This document shows positions 1 to 8,076 of a DNA stretch of 64,000 bases, in pieces; position 1 is the stretch's first letter, and every line of letters begins with the position of its first letter. The DNA is from Alkalihalobacillus sp. BA299 (GTDB taxonomy: Bacteria; Bacillota; Bacilli; Bacillales; Bacillaceae_F). The position numbers were made by a program, and so were the translations under genes. A model generated the notes under the pieces. It saw only the letters and a list, made by a program, of their open reading frames with translations, searched no databases and was not told the origin of the DNA. The stretch covers positions 1 to 64,000 of the forward strand of contig NZ_JAFLJM010000014.1 of NCBI RefSeq assembly GCF_017745675.1, given 5' to 3'.

Positions 1-828
1 GCTTTATCTTCGGATTGAATATGGATACGATTTTGTCCTTCGGTTGATAATGTAATATCGGTGCTAGTGCCGGTTATCCATGAACTATATGAACTCCACG
101 TTCCATTTGAATAAGTACGGTATCTAAACTGTTTTATTCCTGAACGAGAGTCGCTAACATCTAAACCAACAGTGATATTAGAATTAGTCCAAGACTTACT
201 ATTAGGACTAAATGTTCCATTTGGATTGACCTTATCAATGTAATAATAACCTGAATAATCATTACCAATATTCCCCGCTTTATCTTCGGATTGAATATGG
301 ATACGATTTTGTCCTTCGGTTGATAATGTAATATCGGTGCTAGTGCCGGTTATCCATGAACTATATGAACTCCACGTTCCATTTGAATAAGTACGGTATC
401 TAAACTGTTTTATTCCTGAACGAGAGTCGCTAACATCTAAACCAACAGTGATATTAGAATTAGTCCAAGACTTACTATTAGGACTAAATGTTCCATTTGG
501 GTTGACCTTATCAATATAATAGTAACCTGAATAGGTATCACTTGTATTTCCGACATTATCTTCGGATTGAATATGGATACGATTTTGTCCTTCAGTTGAT
601 AATGTAACGTCAGTGCTAGTGCCGGTTATCCATGAACTATAAGAACCCCAAGACCCATTCGAATAAATACGATACCTAAACCGCTTTACACCTGAGTGTG
701 AATCACTAAGGTTTACATCAACAGAAATGTTAGAGTTAGTCCAACTTTTGCTATTAGGACTAAATGATGTAGACGGTGCTACACCATCGACACCTAAATA
801 TTGTTCTATGGAACTCCAACCATAAGCA
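1..828 (-). repeat. Tandem 276-bp coding repeats
   Basis: The string beginning gctttatcttcggattgaat at position 1 recurs at 277, and with small changes at 553, giving a 276-bp (92-codon) period. The first two copies are nearly identical at the DNA level, which points to recent duplication or gene conversion. A more diverged unit follows upstream. The array continues past the window edge, so copy number cannot be given. Confidence 0.9.
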
Positions 829-2969
829 TCGCCACTTGAAACATTGTCAACATTATCGATATAACGATGTCTTATAAATGTAGTTGCTCCATGAGTTTTC
901 CCTTTAACCCCAAAAGTTACTTCTTTAGTGCCGCCACTCGAGTAAGTTCTATCTGCAGAAACAATATCAAAAGTTGATAAGTTATTCATTAAGAAGGTAA
1001 AATTCGTTGATGTTCCACTCCACAAATGATCCGCTACTTCCCTATCGCTTCCACTACCTAAACTAAGAGAGGATTCCTTTAATCCTGAATCACTATCATT
1101 ACCCCTTATTTGTACATTCACTTGTTCATTAGGTCGAATCCAATAGGTATTACCATCTTGATAACGGTAATTCGTGACGGTTTCTTGTACATTCCCAGGA
1201 CTAACACCATCAACTCTTAAAACTTTTCCAGTAGTATTATAACCAACTACATTATCAGCGTTATCTCTGAAATAATACTCAATATTGTAGGCGTGTCCAT
1301 GTGTTTTCGGAACTATTCCCCATTTTATCTTACCGTAGCTGGTATTTTCTTCTCTGTCTGCTGAATTAATACTTACATGAGAACTTGTTATCCAATGATT
1401 ATTATGAGTAGATGATTCAAAAAAATTATGTTGGGACCTCGCATCTACTCCTGAACCACCAAGTCTAAGGTATTGGAATCTGTTCCCAGAATGGGGATCA
1501 TATTGTCTTAAACGAACATATACCTGGTCATTCGGTCTTACCCAGTAGTCGTCTCCGTTAATATATCTAGCATTATAAACATTAGATGCAGAATGACTAG
1601 GGGCTACACCATCAACTCGTATATTCATATACGTGTCATTATAACCTACAGTATTATTCTCAGTATCTCTGTAATAATATTGTACGTTATACGAGTGTCC
1701 ATGCGTTTTCGGAACTACTCCCCATTTTACCTTACCATATTTGGTATTTTCTTCCCTGTTTGCTGAATTAATAGCTACATGGGAGCTAGTATAAAAATGG
1801 TTATTATGAGTAGAACTTTTATTAAAATCATGTTGAGACCTTGCATCTTGTGAAGAGCCATAAAGGCTCAGGTACTGGTATAGATTTCCTGTTTCATCAT
1901 GTTGTCTTAATCGAACGTAAGCCTGGTCATTTGGTTGATACCAATAATCGTTTCCATTTTTGTAACGATAGTTATATAATCCGTGAGCAATATGCGTTGG
2001 TGGATCGGTATCTGGTGGTGGAGTATAGTTAATTACCGCGGGATCTCCCGCAAACCTCCAATATGCTGTATTCGTCCACCGTGTTTGATAACTATCATGG
2101 GGACTTTCAACACCATACCAAACGGCCGTCCCCGCTTCATCATAAGAGACAGTTTTATAGGTTTTATTCTTAGTGAAATATCCTAAAGTATATCCAGAAC
2201 CCTCTGTTGATCTTGGTTTTTTTCTCCGAATAACACCATCACTTATCATTGATACATTTGTTGCGTTGATACCACTTGTTAAATCTAATGTACCTCCATT
2301 ATAGGATTTGTTACTAAATTTAAATGGTAATATAAGTTGAGTATAAACAATGTGCGAATCAACACGTTTCACAATAAATAAATCCCATTCTGCCGCTTCC
2401 TGTTTATTTGGAAATAGATCTTGTAAAGGCAAATATGCGTTGAATCCTACATTATCGTATCGCATATTACAATCTTCAACATGTTTATTAGTTGCACCTG
2501 ATGGACATTCATTCCAAACACCGGAACCTTGATTATTATATTCTAATTCCTCAGTTGCACTTAGATTTATAGGCAATGTACCATAAACATAGGTAGTGCC
2601 GACTCCACTATCCCCCTTCGCTTTTCTGGCAACTATGTATGTCTCATGATTCGAGGAAGTGTGTCTTTTGTGTCCATATAAAACAGACCATCCTTGAAAG
2701 GAGAGATAAGGTTGGCTCCCTTTTCCAAAGTCCTTCGTGACAACTTTATACCCACCACTTGTATATTTACTTCCGTAAACGTCATAAACTAACTTTTTTC
2801 CAGATTCGTAAGTATAAGTTTTTGTACCATAGTTAGAGTTCCATCCGCTTTTTACATAGGATTCTACATCATAAGGTGAACTTGCACCATATGAAGAAGA
2901 TATAGTAAACACTATTATTCCAATTGCCACTAACAAAAAACTTAGAAGTATCTTTAAAGATGTTTTCAT
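1..2969 (-). CDS. Repeat-rich secreted/surface protein, C-terminus cut by window edge
   Basis: Translation from ATG at 2969 (ribosome binding site AGGTG six bases upstream) stays open to the window edge, about 989 codons. Residues 1-30 form a signal peptide with a hydrophobic core (LLSFLLVAIGIIVFTI) ending near SYGAS. A unique N-terminal part of about 300 residues follows. Next come three modules of about 133 residues, each starting with an N-Y-R-Y-x-(D/N)-G-N-x-Y-W pattern (near residues 330, 465 and 600). The tail has Ig-like repeats of 92 residues (SWTNSNI...SGIKQFRYR...GQNRIHIQSED). It is probably exported and may be wall- or pilus-associated, because it lies directly downstream of a Tad pilus operon; that role is inference. 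The true C-terminus, and any LPXTG anchor, lies outside the window. Confidence 0.85.
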   Translation of the reverse strand, partial: MKTSLKILLSFLLVAIGIIVFTISSSYGASSPYDVESYVKSGWNSNYGTKTYTYESGKKLVYDVYGSKYTSGGYKVVTKDFGKGSQPYLSFQGWSVLYGHKRHTSSNHETYIVARKAKGDSGVGTTYVYGTLPINLSATEELEYNNQGSGVWNECPSGATNKHVEDCNMRYDNVGFNAYLPLQDLFPNKQEAAEWDLFIVKRVDSHIVYTQLILPFKFSNKSYNGGTLDLTSGINATNVSMISDGVIRRKKPRSTEGSGYTLGYFTKNKTYKTVSYDEAGTAVWYGVESPHDSYQTRWTNTAYWRFAGDPAVINYTPPPDTDPPTHIAHGLYNYRYKNGNDYWYQPNDQAYVRLRQHDETGNLYQYLSLYGSSQDARSQHDFNKSSTHNNHFYTSSHVAINSANREENTKYGKVKWGVVPKTHGHSYNVQYYYRDTENNTVGYNDTYMNIRVDGVAPSHSASNVYNARYINGDDYWVRPNDQVYVRLRQYDPHSGNRFQYLRLGGSGVDARSQHNFFESSTHNNHWITSSHVSINSADREENTSYGKIKWGIVPKTHGHAYNIEYYFRDNADNVVGYNTTGKVLRVDGVSPGNVQETVTNYRYQDGNTYWIRPNEQVNVQIRGNDSDSGLKESSLSLGSGSDREVADHLWSGTSTNFTFLMNNLSTFDIVSADRTYSSGGTKEVTFGVKGKTHGATTFIRHRYIDNVDNVSSGDAYGWSSIEQYLGVDGVAPSTSFSPNSKSWTNSNISVDVNLSDSHSGVKRFRYRIYSNGSWGSYSSWITGTSTDVTLSTEGQNRIHIQSEDNVGNTSDTYSGYYYIDKVNPNGTFSPNSKSWTNSNITVGLDVSDSRSGIKQFRYRTYSNGTWSSYSSWITGTSTDITLSTEGQNRIHIQSEDKAGNIGNDYSGYYYIDKVNPNGTFSPNSKSWTNSNITVGLDVSDSRSGIKQFRYRTYSNGTWSSYSSWITGTSTDITLSTEGQNRIHIQSEDK

Positions 2970-3066
2970 CAATTTCACCTACCTTTTATTCAAATCTAAT
3001 TTATAAAGAAATAAATATTTCTAATTTTAATCTTTCTCCCCTTTAGCGAATAATAGATTAGAAGAA

Positions 3067-3129
3067 TAGTGAAAATAATAGAATAAACAATAACATTTTA
3101 TCTCTTCGTTTATTCTATTATTTTCACTA
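3067..3129. repeat. 22-bp perfect inverted repeat
   Basis: The arms TAGTGAAAATAATAGAATAAAC (3067-3088) and its reverse complement (3108-3129) are separated by 19 bases. It sits between the terminator of the proline-repeat gene and the start of the surface-protein gene. No U-run follows on either strand, so it is not a standard intrinsic terminator. It may be an RNA stability hairpin or part of the downstream gene's leader. Confidence 0.8.
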
Positions 3130-3139
3130 CTCTAAAAAT

Positions 3140-3162
3140 GGGAAAAGGGTTAACCCTTTCCC
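3140..3162 (-). terminator. Intrinsic terminator of the proline-repeat gene
   Basis: On the minus strand, GGGAAAGGG-TTAA-CCCTTTTCCC is followed by ATTTTT, immediately downstream of the stop codon at 3166. Confidence 0.8.
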
Positions 3163-3165
3163 GAT

Positions 3166-4188
3166 TTAAAATAGGTTACTAAAGAATGAACCAATAGATT
3201 TAAAAAAGTTAGATATCGAGTTAGTCATTTTCGTAAATACAGTTTGACTTGCTTCTTCCTCTATACTTGTAAGCAATTCACGTACTTCCTCTAATTCTTT
3301 GATTTCTTTTAACTCTTCTTGACCAAAGAATTCATTAATATCTTTTAACCTTTCTTTATCCTTACTCAATGATTCAACCAATTCGTTTGGGACATCTTCG
3401 TTCATTAGCCCAATGTCTATTAATTGGCTAATGTCTGCTTCAACTTCTAATTTTTTATTGTTTTTAATCCATTTCTCTAAAGCTTTTTTAGTTTTCTCAA
3501 TAGGTGATTCTGGTTGTTTCTTTACCTCTGTTTCATCAACCCCAATAAGCTCTTCTTCTTCGCTAAATCCTTCCTTTTCTTCATCTTTAATGAGTTCTTC
3601 TTTTACCTCATCAACCTTCTCTACTGATTTAGATTCAGATTTTGCAACTGGTGTTGACTCTACCTTTGTTTCTACCTTTGGCTCAGGCTTTGGTTCAGGC
3701 TTTGGCTCAGGCTTTGGCTCAGGCTTTGGTTCAGGCTTTGGCTCAGGCTTTGGTTCAGGCTTTGGCTCAGGCTTTGGCTCAGGCTTTGGTTCAGGCTTTG
3801 GCTCAGGTTTTGGTTCATTTAAAACCGTATAAACCGTTAAGATCGCTCTTGGTAAATAACCATCCTTTGGCATAGATATTTCAATTTGCTGACCACTACT
3901 GCTATACTTTACTTGTTGAGTTGATATTCCAATAATATGGAAAACGTTGTCCTCTGCAAAGTAATAACCTTCTATTAAATCAGAACACGGTCCAGTAGCT
4001 TTCGATCTGTTATCGAAATCGTTTTTGTCTGAAACAATAGATATTTCACATTTTGCTTGTTTGAGTTCCTCTGCAAAGCTCACCCCGGGTAATCCCAAAG
4101 ATAACAAACCAAAAACCATAATACCTAAACACAAACCTTTCCCAATCTTACCCATTTTTTTAACTCCATTCATAAATAGATTTTTCAT
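3166..4188 (-). CDS. Exported protein with EPKP proline-repeat spacer
   Basis: The start chosen is ATG at 4188, preceded by GGGGAGG with five to six bases spacing; an upstream in-frame start at 4245 has no such site. The N-terminus is a signal peptide (basic residues, then LGIMVFGLLSLGLPGVSFA). A short globular part of about 90 residues with two cysteines follows, then about a dozen E-P-K-P repeats. The rest is a Lys/Glu-rich, probably coiled-coil part ending in an amphipathic NFFKSIGSFFSNLF helix. Proline-Glu-Lys spacers typically span the cell wall (compare TonB-like and surface-protein spacers). No sortase motif is visible. It lies downstream of the Tad genes and behind its own structured leader RNA (4275-4400). 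The function is unknown. Confidence 0.85.
   Translation of the reverse strand: MKNLFMNGVKKMGKIGKGLCLGIMVFGLLSLGLPGVSFAEELKQAKCEISIVSDKNDFDNRSKATGPCSDLIEGYYFAEDNVFHIIGISTQQVKYSSSGQQIEISMPKDGYLPRAILTVYTVLNEPKPEPKPEPKPEPKPEPKPEPKPEPKPEPKPEPKPEPKPEPKPEPKVETKVESTPVAKSESKSVEKVDEVKEELIKDEEKEGFSEEEELIGVDETEVKKQPESPIEKTKKALEKWIKNNKKLEVEADISQLIDIGLMNEDVPNELVESLSKDKERLKDINEFFGQEELKEIKELEEVRELLTSIEEEASQTVFTKMTNSISNFFKSIGSFFSNLF
3672..3815 (-). repeat. 12-bp coding minisatellite (EPKP)
   Basis: About twelve head-to-tail 12-bp units (ggctcaggcttt / ggttcaggcttt) encode the E-P-K-P repeat. Synonymous gct/ggt variation between units indicates copy turnover by slippage. The opposite strand is open in two frames because of the repeat, and these frames are not genes. 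Confidence 0.9.
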
Positions 4189-4274
4189 AAAATCCTCCCC
4201 TTTCTTCTTGTTTTTTCGGCAGTTTGCAATAACTTTTCCTATCACTTTTTAGTACTTTATAGGTCTATAAACAC

Positions 4275-4400
4275 AAAAAAGCGGCCATCGGAAAGTAGAT
4301 TAGTAGACACACTTGTAGTGTGATTAATCCACAGTCCAATAGACCGCTAGTAGTTTAATAGAAACCCTGCTAACCTAGATATAGGTCGCACACAAAAATA
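4275..4400 (-). ncRNA. Structured leader RNA, family A copy 1
   Basis: On the minus strand the leader starts TGTGCGACC...AGGTTAGCAGGGT...ATTAAACT. It then forms a long composite hairpin: outer arms AGCGGTC/GGCCGCT, middle arms GTGGATTA/TAATCTAC and an apical CACAC-ACAAGTGTG hairpin, ending in a T-run. Sister copies lie at 39416-39532 and 41805-41935. The 5' block and the apical hairpin are conserved in sequence, while the long arms differ but still pair. A TATAAT box at 4411-4416 places transcription initiation just upstream. It is likely a transcription attenuator for the gene at 3166-4188. Confidence 0.75.
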
Positions 4401-4485
4401 AGAAAAAGTGATTATAAATAAATAATAACCCTTTTTTTATTCTTAATCTAGTGTTTTCTATCGAAAGTGGATTAAAAATTACCTT

Positions 4486-5004
4486 TTATTCTACATACTC
4501 ATAAATGGCTGCCTGTCTTATGGTGTTCCCATTTCCTGTAAAATAGCGGGGGCTAATTGTTTCTACAACAGCTATAATGCTTGGCCCGTTTAAAACGTCT
4601 ACTATATCATAAGTAGAATTTGTATATACATAAGGAAAGGTTATGTTTTGCCCAGGGTTATTTGGGTCTGGTGTTTGGTCGTCAATAAATTCTAGTACCT
4701 TTATTTTAAAAGCATTTTGGTAAAAAGAATTGGCAACAGGCACATAATTACTATCTAACCTAAGATGATACATCATACTTTCTTTAAAATTTATTTCCGC
4801 TTGCCCTTGATCAAAAACAACAAACCCCTGGCTTATTTGATTCTCATCAATAGCAAGCGAAGCATCATGTATAGCAAGTTCAAGGGTGTTTTTTAATTGT
4901 CTTGTAGCGGTTTTATCGGCATCAAGGTTATATTGAATAATCATGATTAATGCAAAAATAAAGATGAGAAAAAAACCTCTTAATGCTTCTGACACTACAA
5001 TCAC
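4486..5004 (-). CDS. TadE-like minor pilin / pilus assembly protein
   Basis: A 172-residue protein with one N-terminal hydrophobic segment (RGFFLIFIFALIMIIQYNL) followed by a soluble domain. This architecture is typical of TadE/TadF-like pseudopilins, which start with a membrane helix and expose the rest outside the cell. The annotated start is GTG. The AAGGAG site is very close to it (about two to three bases), so an internal GTG three codons later is possible. It is the last gene of the Tad operon, just after another single-helix protein. Assignment rests on size, topology and context; no signature motif was recognised. Confidence 0.6.
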   Translation of the reverse strand: MIVVSEALRGFFLIFIFALIMIIQYNLDADKTATRQLKNTLELAIHDASLAIDENQISQGFVVFDQGQAEINFKESMMYHLRLDSNYVPVANSFYQNAFKIKVLEFIDDQTPDPNNPGQNITFPYVYTNSTYDIVDVLNGPSIIAVVETISPRYFTGNGNTIRQAAIYEYVE

Positions 5005-5019
5005 TTCTCCTTAAACTGG

Positions 5020-5397
5020 TTAATTAATATACTCACTTAAAATTTTTGTGTGTTTTTCGATATGACTTGGACCTTGATTAAACAAATCTAAAGCAAACAA
5101 TATCCCTCGTGGAACACGAATATTGGCTTCAATGTATTCATTACGAGGTGTTAGAGTTGTTGTTGCTGTAATCTCAATATCACTTTCTGAAAAGTTATAA
5201 TTATTTACTAACGTATCCTTCATTTCTTGAATGATAGTCGATGTAAAACGCCCCTCAATCGATGCCTTTTTTGCCCCTTCTGTTAAAACGACTTCTACTG
5301 CTTCACGATGTAGGCTATCTAAATAGGCAAGTATGGGGGAAAACATGATACAAATAGCAATACTAATGGTAAGCCATTTACCAATTGTTGATGACAT
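5020..5397 (-). CDS. TadE-like single-helix protein of the Tad operon
   Basis: The start chosen is ATG at 5397, eight bases after GGAG; an ORF start twelve codons upstream lacks a site. The protein has a hydrophobic N-terminal helix (WLTISIAICIMFSPILAYL) and then about 100 residues of mixed alpha/beta character with a repeated-Thr segment (ITATTTLTP). It overlaps nothing and sits 15 bases upstream of the next TadE-like gene. A minor pseudopilin role is inferred from topology and position. Confidence 0.6.
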   Translation of the reverse strand: MSSTIGKWLTISIAICIMFSPILAYLDSLHREAVEVVLTEGAKKASIEGRFTSTIIQEMKDTLVNNYNFSESDIEITATTTLTPRNEYIEANIRVPRGILFALDLFNQGPSHIEKHTKILSEYIN

Positions 5398-5466
5398 ATC
5401 ATTATCTCCTTTCCTAAAATATTTTTTAAACAAAGGGAAGGGGATGTCTCCTCCCCTTTGCGGAAT

Positions 5467-5640
5467 TTATCTTGTTGAAGAACTTGAAGTATCTAAAGGA
5501 TGATTTGTGCTAGAAATCTTATCGTCTTTATAAGTGTTTGTTTCAGTTTCAATCATCCCATACCCAACGCTAAATAATAATGCTGCTATAACTACTACTG
5601 TTACCCCAATCTTCAGGAACGTGCTTAAAGAAGTATTCAT
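5467..5640 (-). CDS. Small Tad-locus pilin-like protein (57 aa), paralogue 1
   Basis: MNTSLSTFLKIGVTVVVIAA begins a 57-residue protein with one membrane helix and a charged, Ser/Thr-rich tail. The ATG is preceded by AGGAGG (about ten bases). It is one of four tandem paralogues sharing the N-terminal pattern (N/G)-(T/S)-S-L-(A/S)-T-F-(L/M)-K. They sit between the TadC gene and the TadE-like genes, where Flp pilins would be expected. None has the usual Flp cleavage motif (G followed by xxxxEY), so a pilin role is inference from size and context. Confidence 0.7.
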   Translation of the reverse strand: MNTSLSTFLKIGVTVVVIAALLFSVGYGMIETETNTYKDDKISSTNHPLDTSSSSTR

Positions 5641-5654
5641 TTTACTATTTCCTC

Positions 5655-5807
5655 CTATTTTGGTTGAATTTGATGTTCAGTACGAAGGACATCTTCGTGC
5701 TGACTATTTTTATTAGATAGGGCTTGATAAACAATCCCTATTAATAACGATGAGATAATAATCATTGTGATAGATACTTTTAAAAAGGTTGCTAAACTAC
5801 TATTCAT
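5655..5807 (-). CDS. Small Tad-locus pilin-like protein (50 aa), paralogue 2
   Basis: A 50-residue single-helix protein starting MNSSLATFLKVSITMIIISS, followed by a short polar tail. Ribosome binding site AAGGGAG lies six bases before ATG. Same N-terminal signature and topology as its three neighbours; it differs in having the shortest, most basic tail. Confidence 0.7.
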   Translation of the reverse strand: MNSSLATFLKVSITMIIISSLLIGIVYQALSNKNSQHEDVLRTEHQIQPK

Positions 5808-5823
5808 AGAAGACTCCCTTTTC

Positions 5824-5979
5824 TTACGGATTTAAAGCATCATTTTTGTAATCAATAATTTCTTGGTCATAACTATTTGATTCGTCTTCAATCATTTGAT
5901 ATCCGACAGAAAACAAGATTGCACTAATAACTATGACAGTTACTGCTATCTTCATAAAGGTTGCTAATGAAGTTCCCAT
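5824..5979 (-). CDS. Small Tad-locus pilin-like protein (51 aa), paralogue 3
   Basis: A 51-residue protein, MGTSLATFMKIAVTVIVISA, with one membrane helix and an acidic tail (EDESNSYDQEIIDY). A strong AAGGAGG site precedes ATG. Its helix region (FSVGYxMIE) is closest to paralogue 1, which suggests duplication within the operon. Confidence 0.7.
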   Translation of the reverse strand: MGTSLATFMKIAVTVIVISAILFSVGYQMIEDESNSYDQEIIDYKNDALNP

Positions 5980-6002
5980 ATCCCTTTATCCTCCTTCTCA
6001 AA

Positions 6003-6140
6003 TTATGAATTGTTTTCTATATAAGTTGAGATTTCATCAGATATTCCATCCATACGGGGAACTAAAATACCCCAAACACAAGCTACAATTACGATTACTG
6101 TGATAGCAACCTTCATGAAGGTGGAAAGACTGGTATTTAT
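6003..6140 (-). CDS. Small Tad-locus pilin-like protein (45 aa), paralogue 4, probable ATA start
   Basis: The frame reads (ATA)-N-T-S-L-S-T-F-M-K-V-A-I-T-V, which aligns residue for residue with the other three paralogues from their initiator methionine. The only conventional start in frame is a GTG at 6149, but it lies inside or against the AAGGGAG site. The ATA at 6140 lies eight bases after that site, the same spacing as in the siblings. Initiation at ATA is therefore the simplest reading, although a GTG start (48 aa) remains possible. One membrane helix and a polar tail. Confidence 0.55.
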   Translation of the reverse strand: MNTSLSTFMKVAITVIVIVACVWGILVPRMDGISDEISTYIENNS

Positions 6141-6169
6141 AAAAATCACTCCCTTCAAAACTTTTAAGA

Positions 6170-7078
6170 TTAGTTTCTAGCAGCTTCCATGATAATGCTG
6201 ACCATGTAGACAACAACAGCCATGAAATTTAATAGAATTAGAAAGTGTGTAACTTTTATAGGGATGGATGCTAAATCCGTTGTTATCTTTCTTCTTCTTC
6301 GATAATTTTCAATTTGGGAACGAACAAACATATTGTTCATACCACGCAAAGAGGTTAATGCAGTTTCTCGATCATTTTCATCTAGTCTCTTTAACACGGA
6401 AACCAGTGATTTTGCCTCTTTAGAACCTAAATCTTCTGCAAAATAATCAAGTGCTGAATCTGGACCTTCATCATCTGTCCACTTTGATAATAAGCGGGTT
6501 AAAGAACCATTAATAACATCAAAGTATGGTTTTAAATTCCGAATAAGGTTGTATGTATTGATCCTTGTGTTTTCCATCATTTCTACCTCATTAATGATTA
6601 AATCGTAGAGCATGAAAACTTCAGAATTCTTTTTTGCTTGGTTATAATCAATCACTCTCTTAACCACGTATTGGAACAAAGAGTAAGGAAAACCTGGTAA
6701 TAATAAAACGTAAACGGCTACTAAAATTAATGTTGTCCAAATAGAGATTGTTGCTCCACTTATAAAGGGAATAAGTAAATAGTTGATTACTAAGAAGGTT
6801 AAAAGGGATATAAAAAAAACATAATACTTCACTCCATTAATCCCGAAAGGATAACCCGCTTCTTGAAGTAAACTTTCAGCTCCTGATTTCTTCGCTGAAT
6901 CAACAACTTTACTTTTGCTCTCTTTTATTCTTTCACGAAATCGTAATCTTGTTTGCTTTCTCTCGGTTTTCGTTGAAAGACCGATATAAACCAAAACCCC
7001 TGAACCTACAGCTCCTAATGTTGCAAGAAAATATACAAACAAGGGTAAAAACTTATAGAGTAGTACAGATTCGTGCAA
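6170..7078 (-). CDS. tadC: TadC-like pilus platform protein
   Basis: A 302-residue polytopic membrane protein of the GspF/TadC (T2SSF) type. It has an N-terminal hydrophobic segment, then two closely spaced helices (YYVFFISLLTFLVINYLLI and WTTLILVAVYVLLLPGFPY), a cytoplasmic helical domain and a C-terminal helix pair. In Tad systems TadB and TadC form the inner-membrane platform on which the TadA ATPase acts. The start is TTG at 7078 with GGAGGGG six bases upstream. The gene follows tadB with a 16-base gap. Confidence 0.8.
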   Translation of the reverse strand: MHESVLLYKFLPLFVYFLATLGAVGSGVLVYIGLSTKTERKQTRLRFRERIKESKSKVVDSAKKSGAESLLQEAGYPFGINGVKYYVFFISLLTFLVINYLLIPFISGATISIWTTLILVAVYVLLLPGFPYSLFQYVVKRVIDYNQAKKNSEVFMLYDLIINEVEMMENTRINTYNLIRNLKPYFDVINGSLTRLLSKWTDDEGPDSALDYFAEDLGSKEAKSLVSVLKRLDENDRETALTSLRGMNNMFVRSQIENYRRRRKITTDLASIPIKVTHFLILLNFMAVVVYMVSIIMEAARN

Positions 7079-7094
7079 GGTACCCCTCCTCTCT

Positions 7095-8075
7095 CTAAAT
7101 ATCGTTTTTCGGTTTTTTCAAAATCATGGACGTAATAACTGAGAAAACGACTAACACGATACATACAACAAAGAGCATCCTTGTCCAAACATTACCGAAT
7201 TGTAAATGGAACCAATCTTGTGCACCAGAGACGTAATAACCTAAAATCAAAGAGGCTATAAAGATTGGTACTGTTAAGTAACCATTCCAAACGGAATCCA
7301 AAGCATGACTTTTTTCTTCTTCAAGCATTTCTTCGGTTTCCTCAATCTGCCGGATCAAGGTTAAAAGTGTGTTTAGTACTTTCTCATCGTATAAATAAGA
7401 TTTTAAGATGATATTTCCTAATCGTTTTGCCCAACTGCTTCCAGCTGTAAAGATAAATAATTCAATGGATAATCGAATTTCTTGTTCATTCCTAGATACC
7501 TGTAAATCCGAAATTAACCGAATTAAAACCTGCCGAAGTGCTTTATTTTTAACTTCCTTAGATGTTTCTACTAAGGCATGGTACATATCGTATTGGGCTG
7601 AGTTATAATTTTGAGCTAACATTTGAATAATACTTAAAAAATCACTTCCAACTGAATAACGTAAATTTCTTAATCGGATTTGTAAAATCATATATGGTAT
7701 CAATCCAACCAAGATGGCAAGAAAGAAAGCAAAAAACAAATCACCAAAACTTAAGAATGAAAAGATCAATGTGAAAATAAATGCACAAGACGTTACAATA
7801 AAGAACGCAAGAATATCTTGTTCCTTTTTTTCTTTTGATGTAGTTTTAAGCAAAAAATAGATATGTCTAATAAAAGGATTAGTATATTGCTTTTCTTTTA
7901 CTGTTTTAGTAGTACGTATCTTTCTCAAACGATAACGCTGCTGGAAATCATTCAATTTAGATTTCACTGAATTTTCGATCATGGTTTTGACTGTAACTAA
8001 AGTGATAACTAACAAAGTGATATAAAGAAAATAATCAATCCCAAATGTTACAAGCCAATGTTTTAATTGCTCCAT
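7095..8075 (-). CDS. tadB: TadB-like pilus platform protein
   Basis: A 326-residue T2SSF-type membrane protein. It has an N-terminal helix, a strongly hydrophobic pair near residues 90-135, a cytoplasmic domain rich in charged residues (VETSKEVKNKALRQVL) and two C-terminal helices. It partners TadC in the platform complex. Its ATG lies one base after the TadA stop codon, indicating translational coupling. Confidence 0.8.
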   Translation of the reverse strand: MEQLKHWLVTFGIDYFLYITLLVITLVTVKTMIENSVKSKLNDFQQRYRLRKIRTTKTVKEKQYTNPFIRHIYFLLKTTSKEKKEQDILAFFIVTSCAFIFTLIFSFLSFGDLFFAFFLAILVGLIPYMILQIRLRNLRYSVGSDFLSIIQMLAQNYNSAQYDMYHALVETSKEVKNKALRQVLIRLISDLQVSRNEQEIRLSIELFIFTAGSSWAKRLGNIILKSYLYDEKVLNTLLTLIRQIEETEEMLEEEKSHALDSVWNGYLTVPIFIASLILGYYVSGAQDWFHLQFGNVWTRMLFVVCIVLVVFSVITSMILKKPKNDI

Positions 8076-8076
8076 C

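Noticed and set aside
1-828. Tandem repeats considered as a CRISPR array
   Set aside because: The units are 276-bp coding repeats without short repeat/spacer alternation.
3413-3875. Two plus-strand open frames rich in Gly-Phe-Gly-Ser and Ala-Gln-Leu
   Set aside because: Antisense shadows of the EPKP minisatellite; no ribosome binding site, and the composition follows the repeat.
4275-4400. Family A leader as a T-box, c-di-GMP-I or SAM riboswitch
   Set aside because: The AGGGTGGNACCGCG T-box and the conserved c-di-GMP-I/SAM cores are absent.
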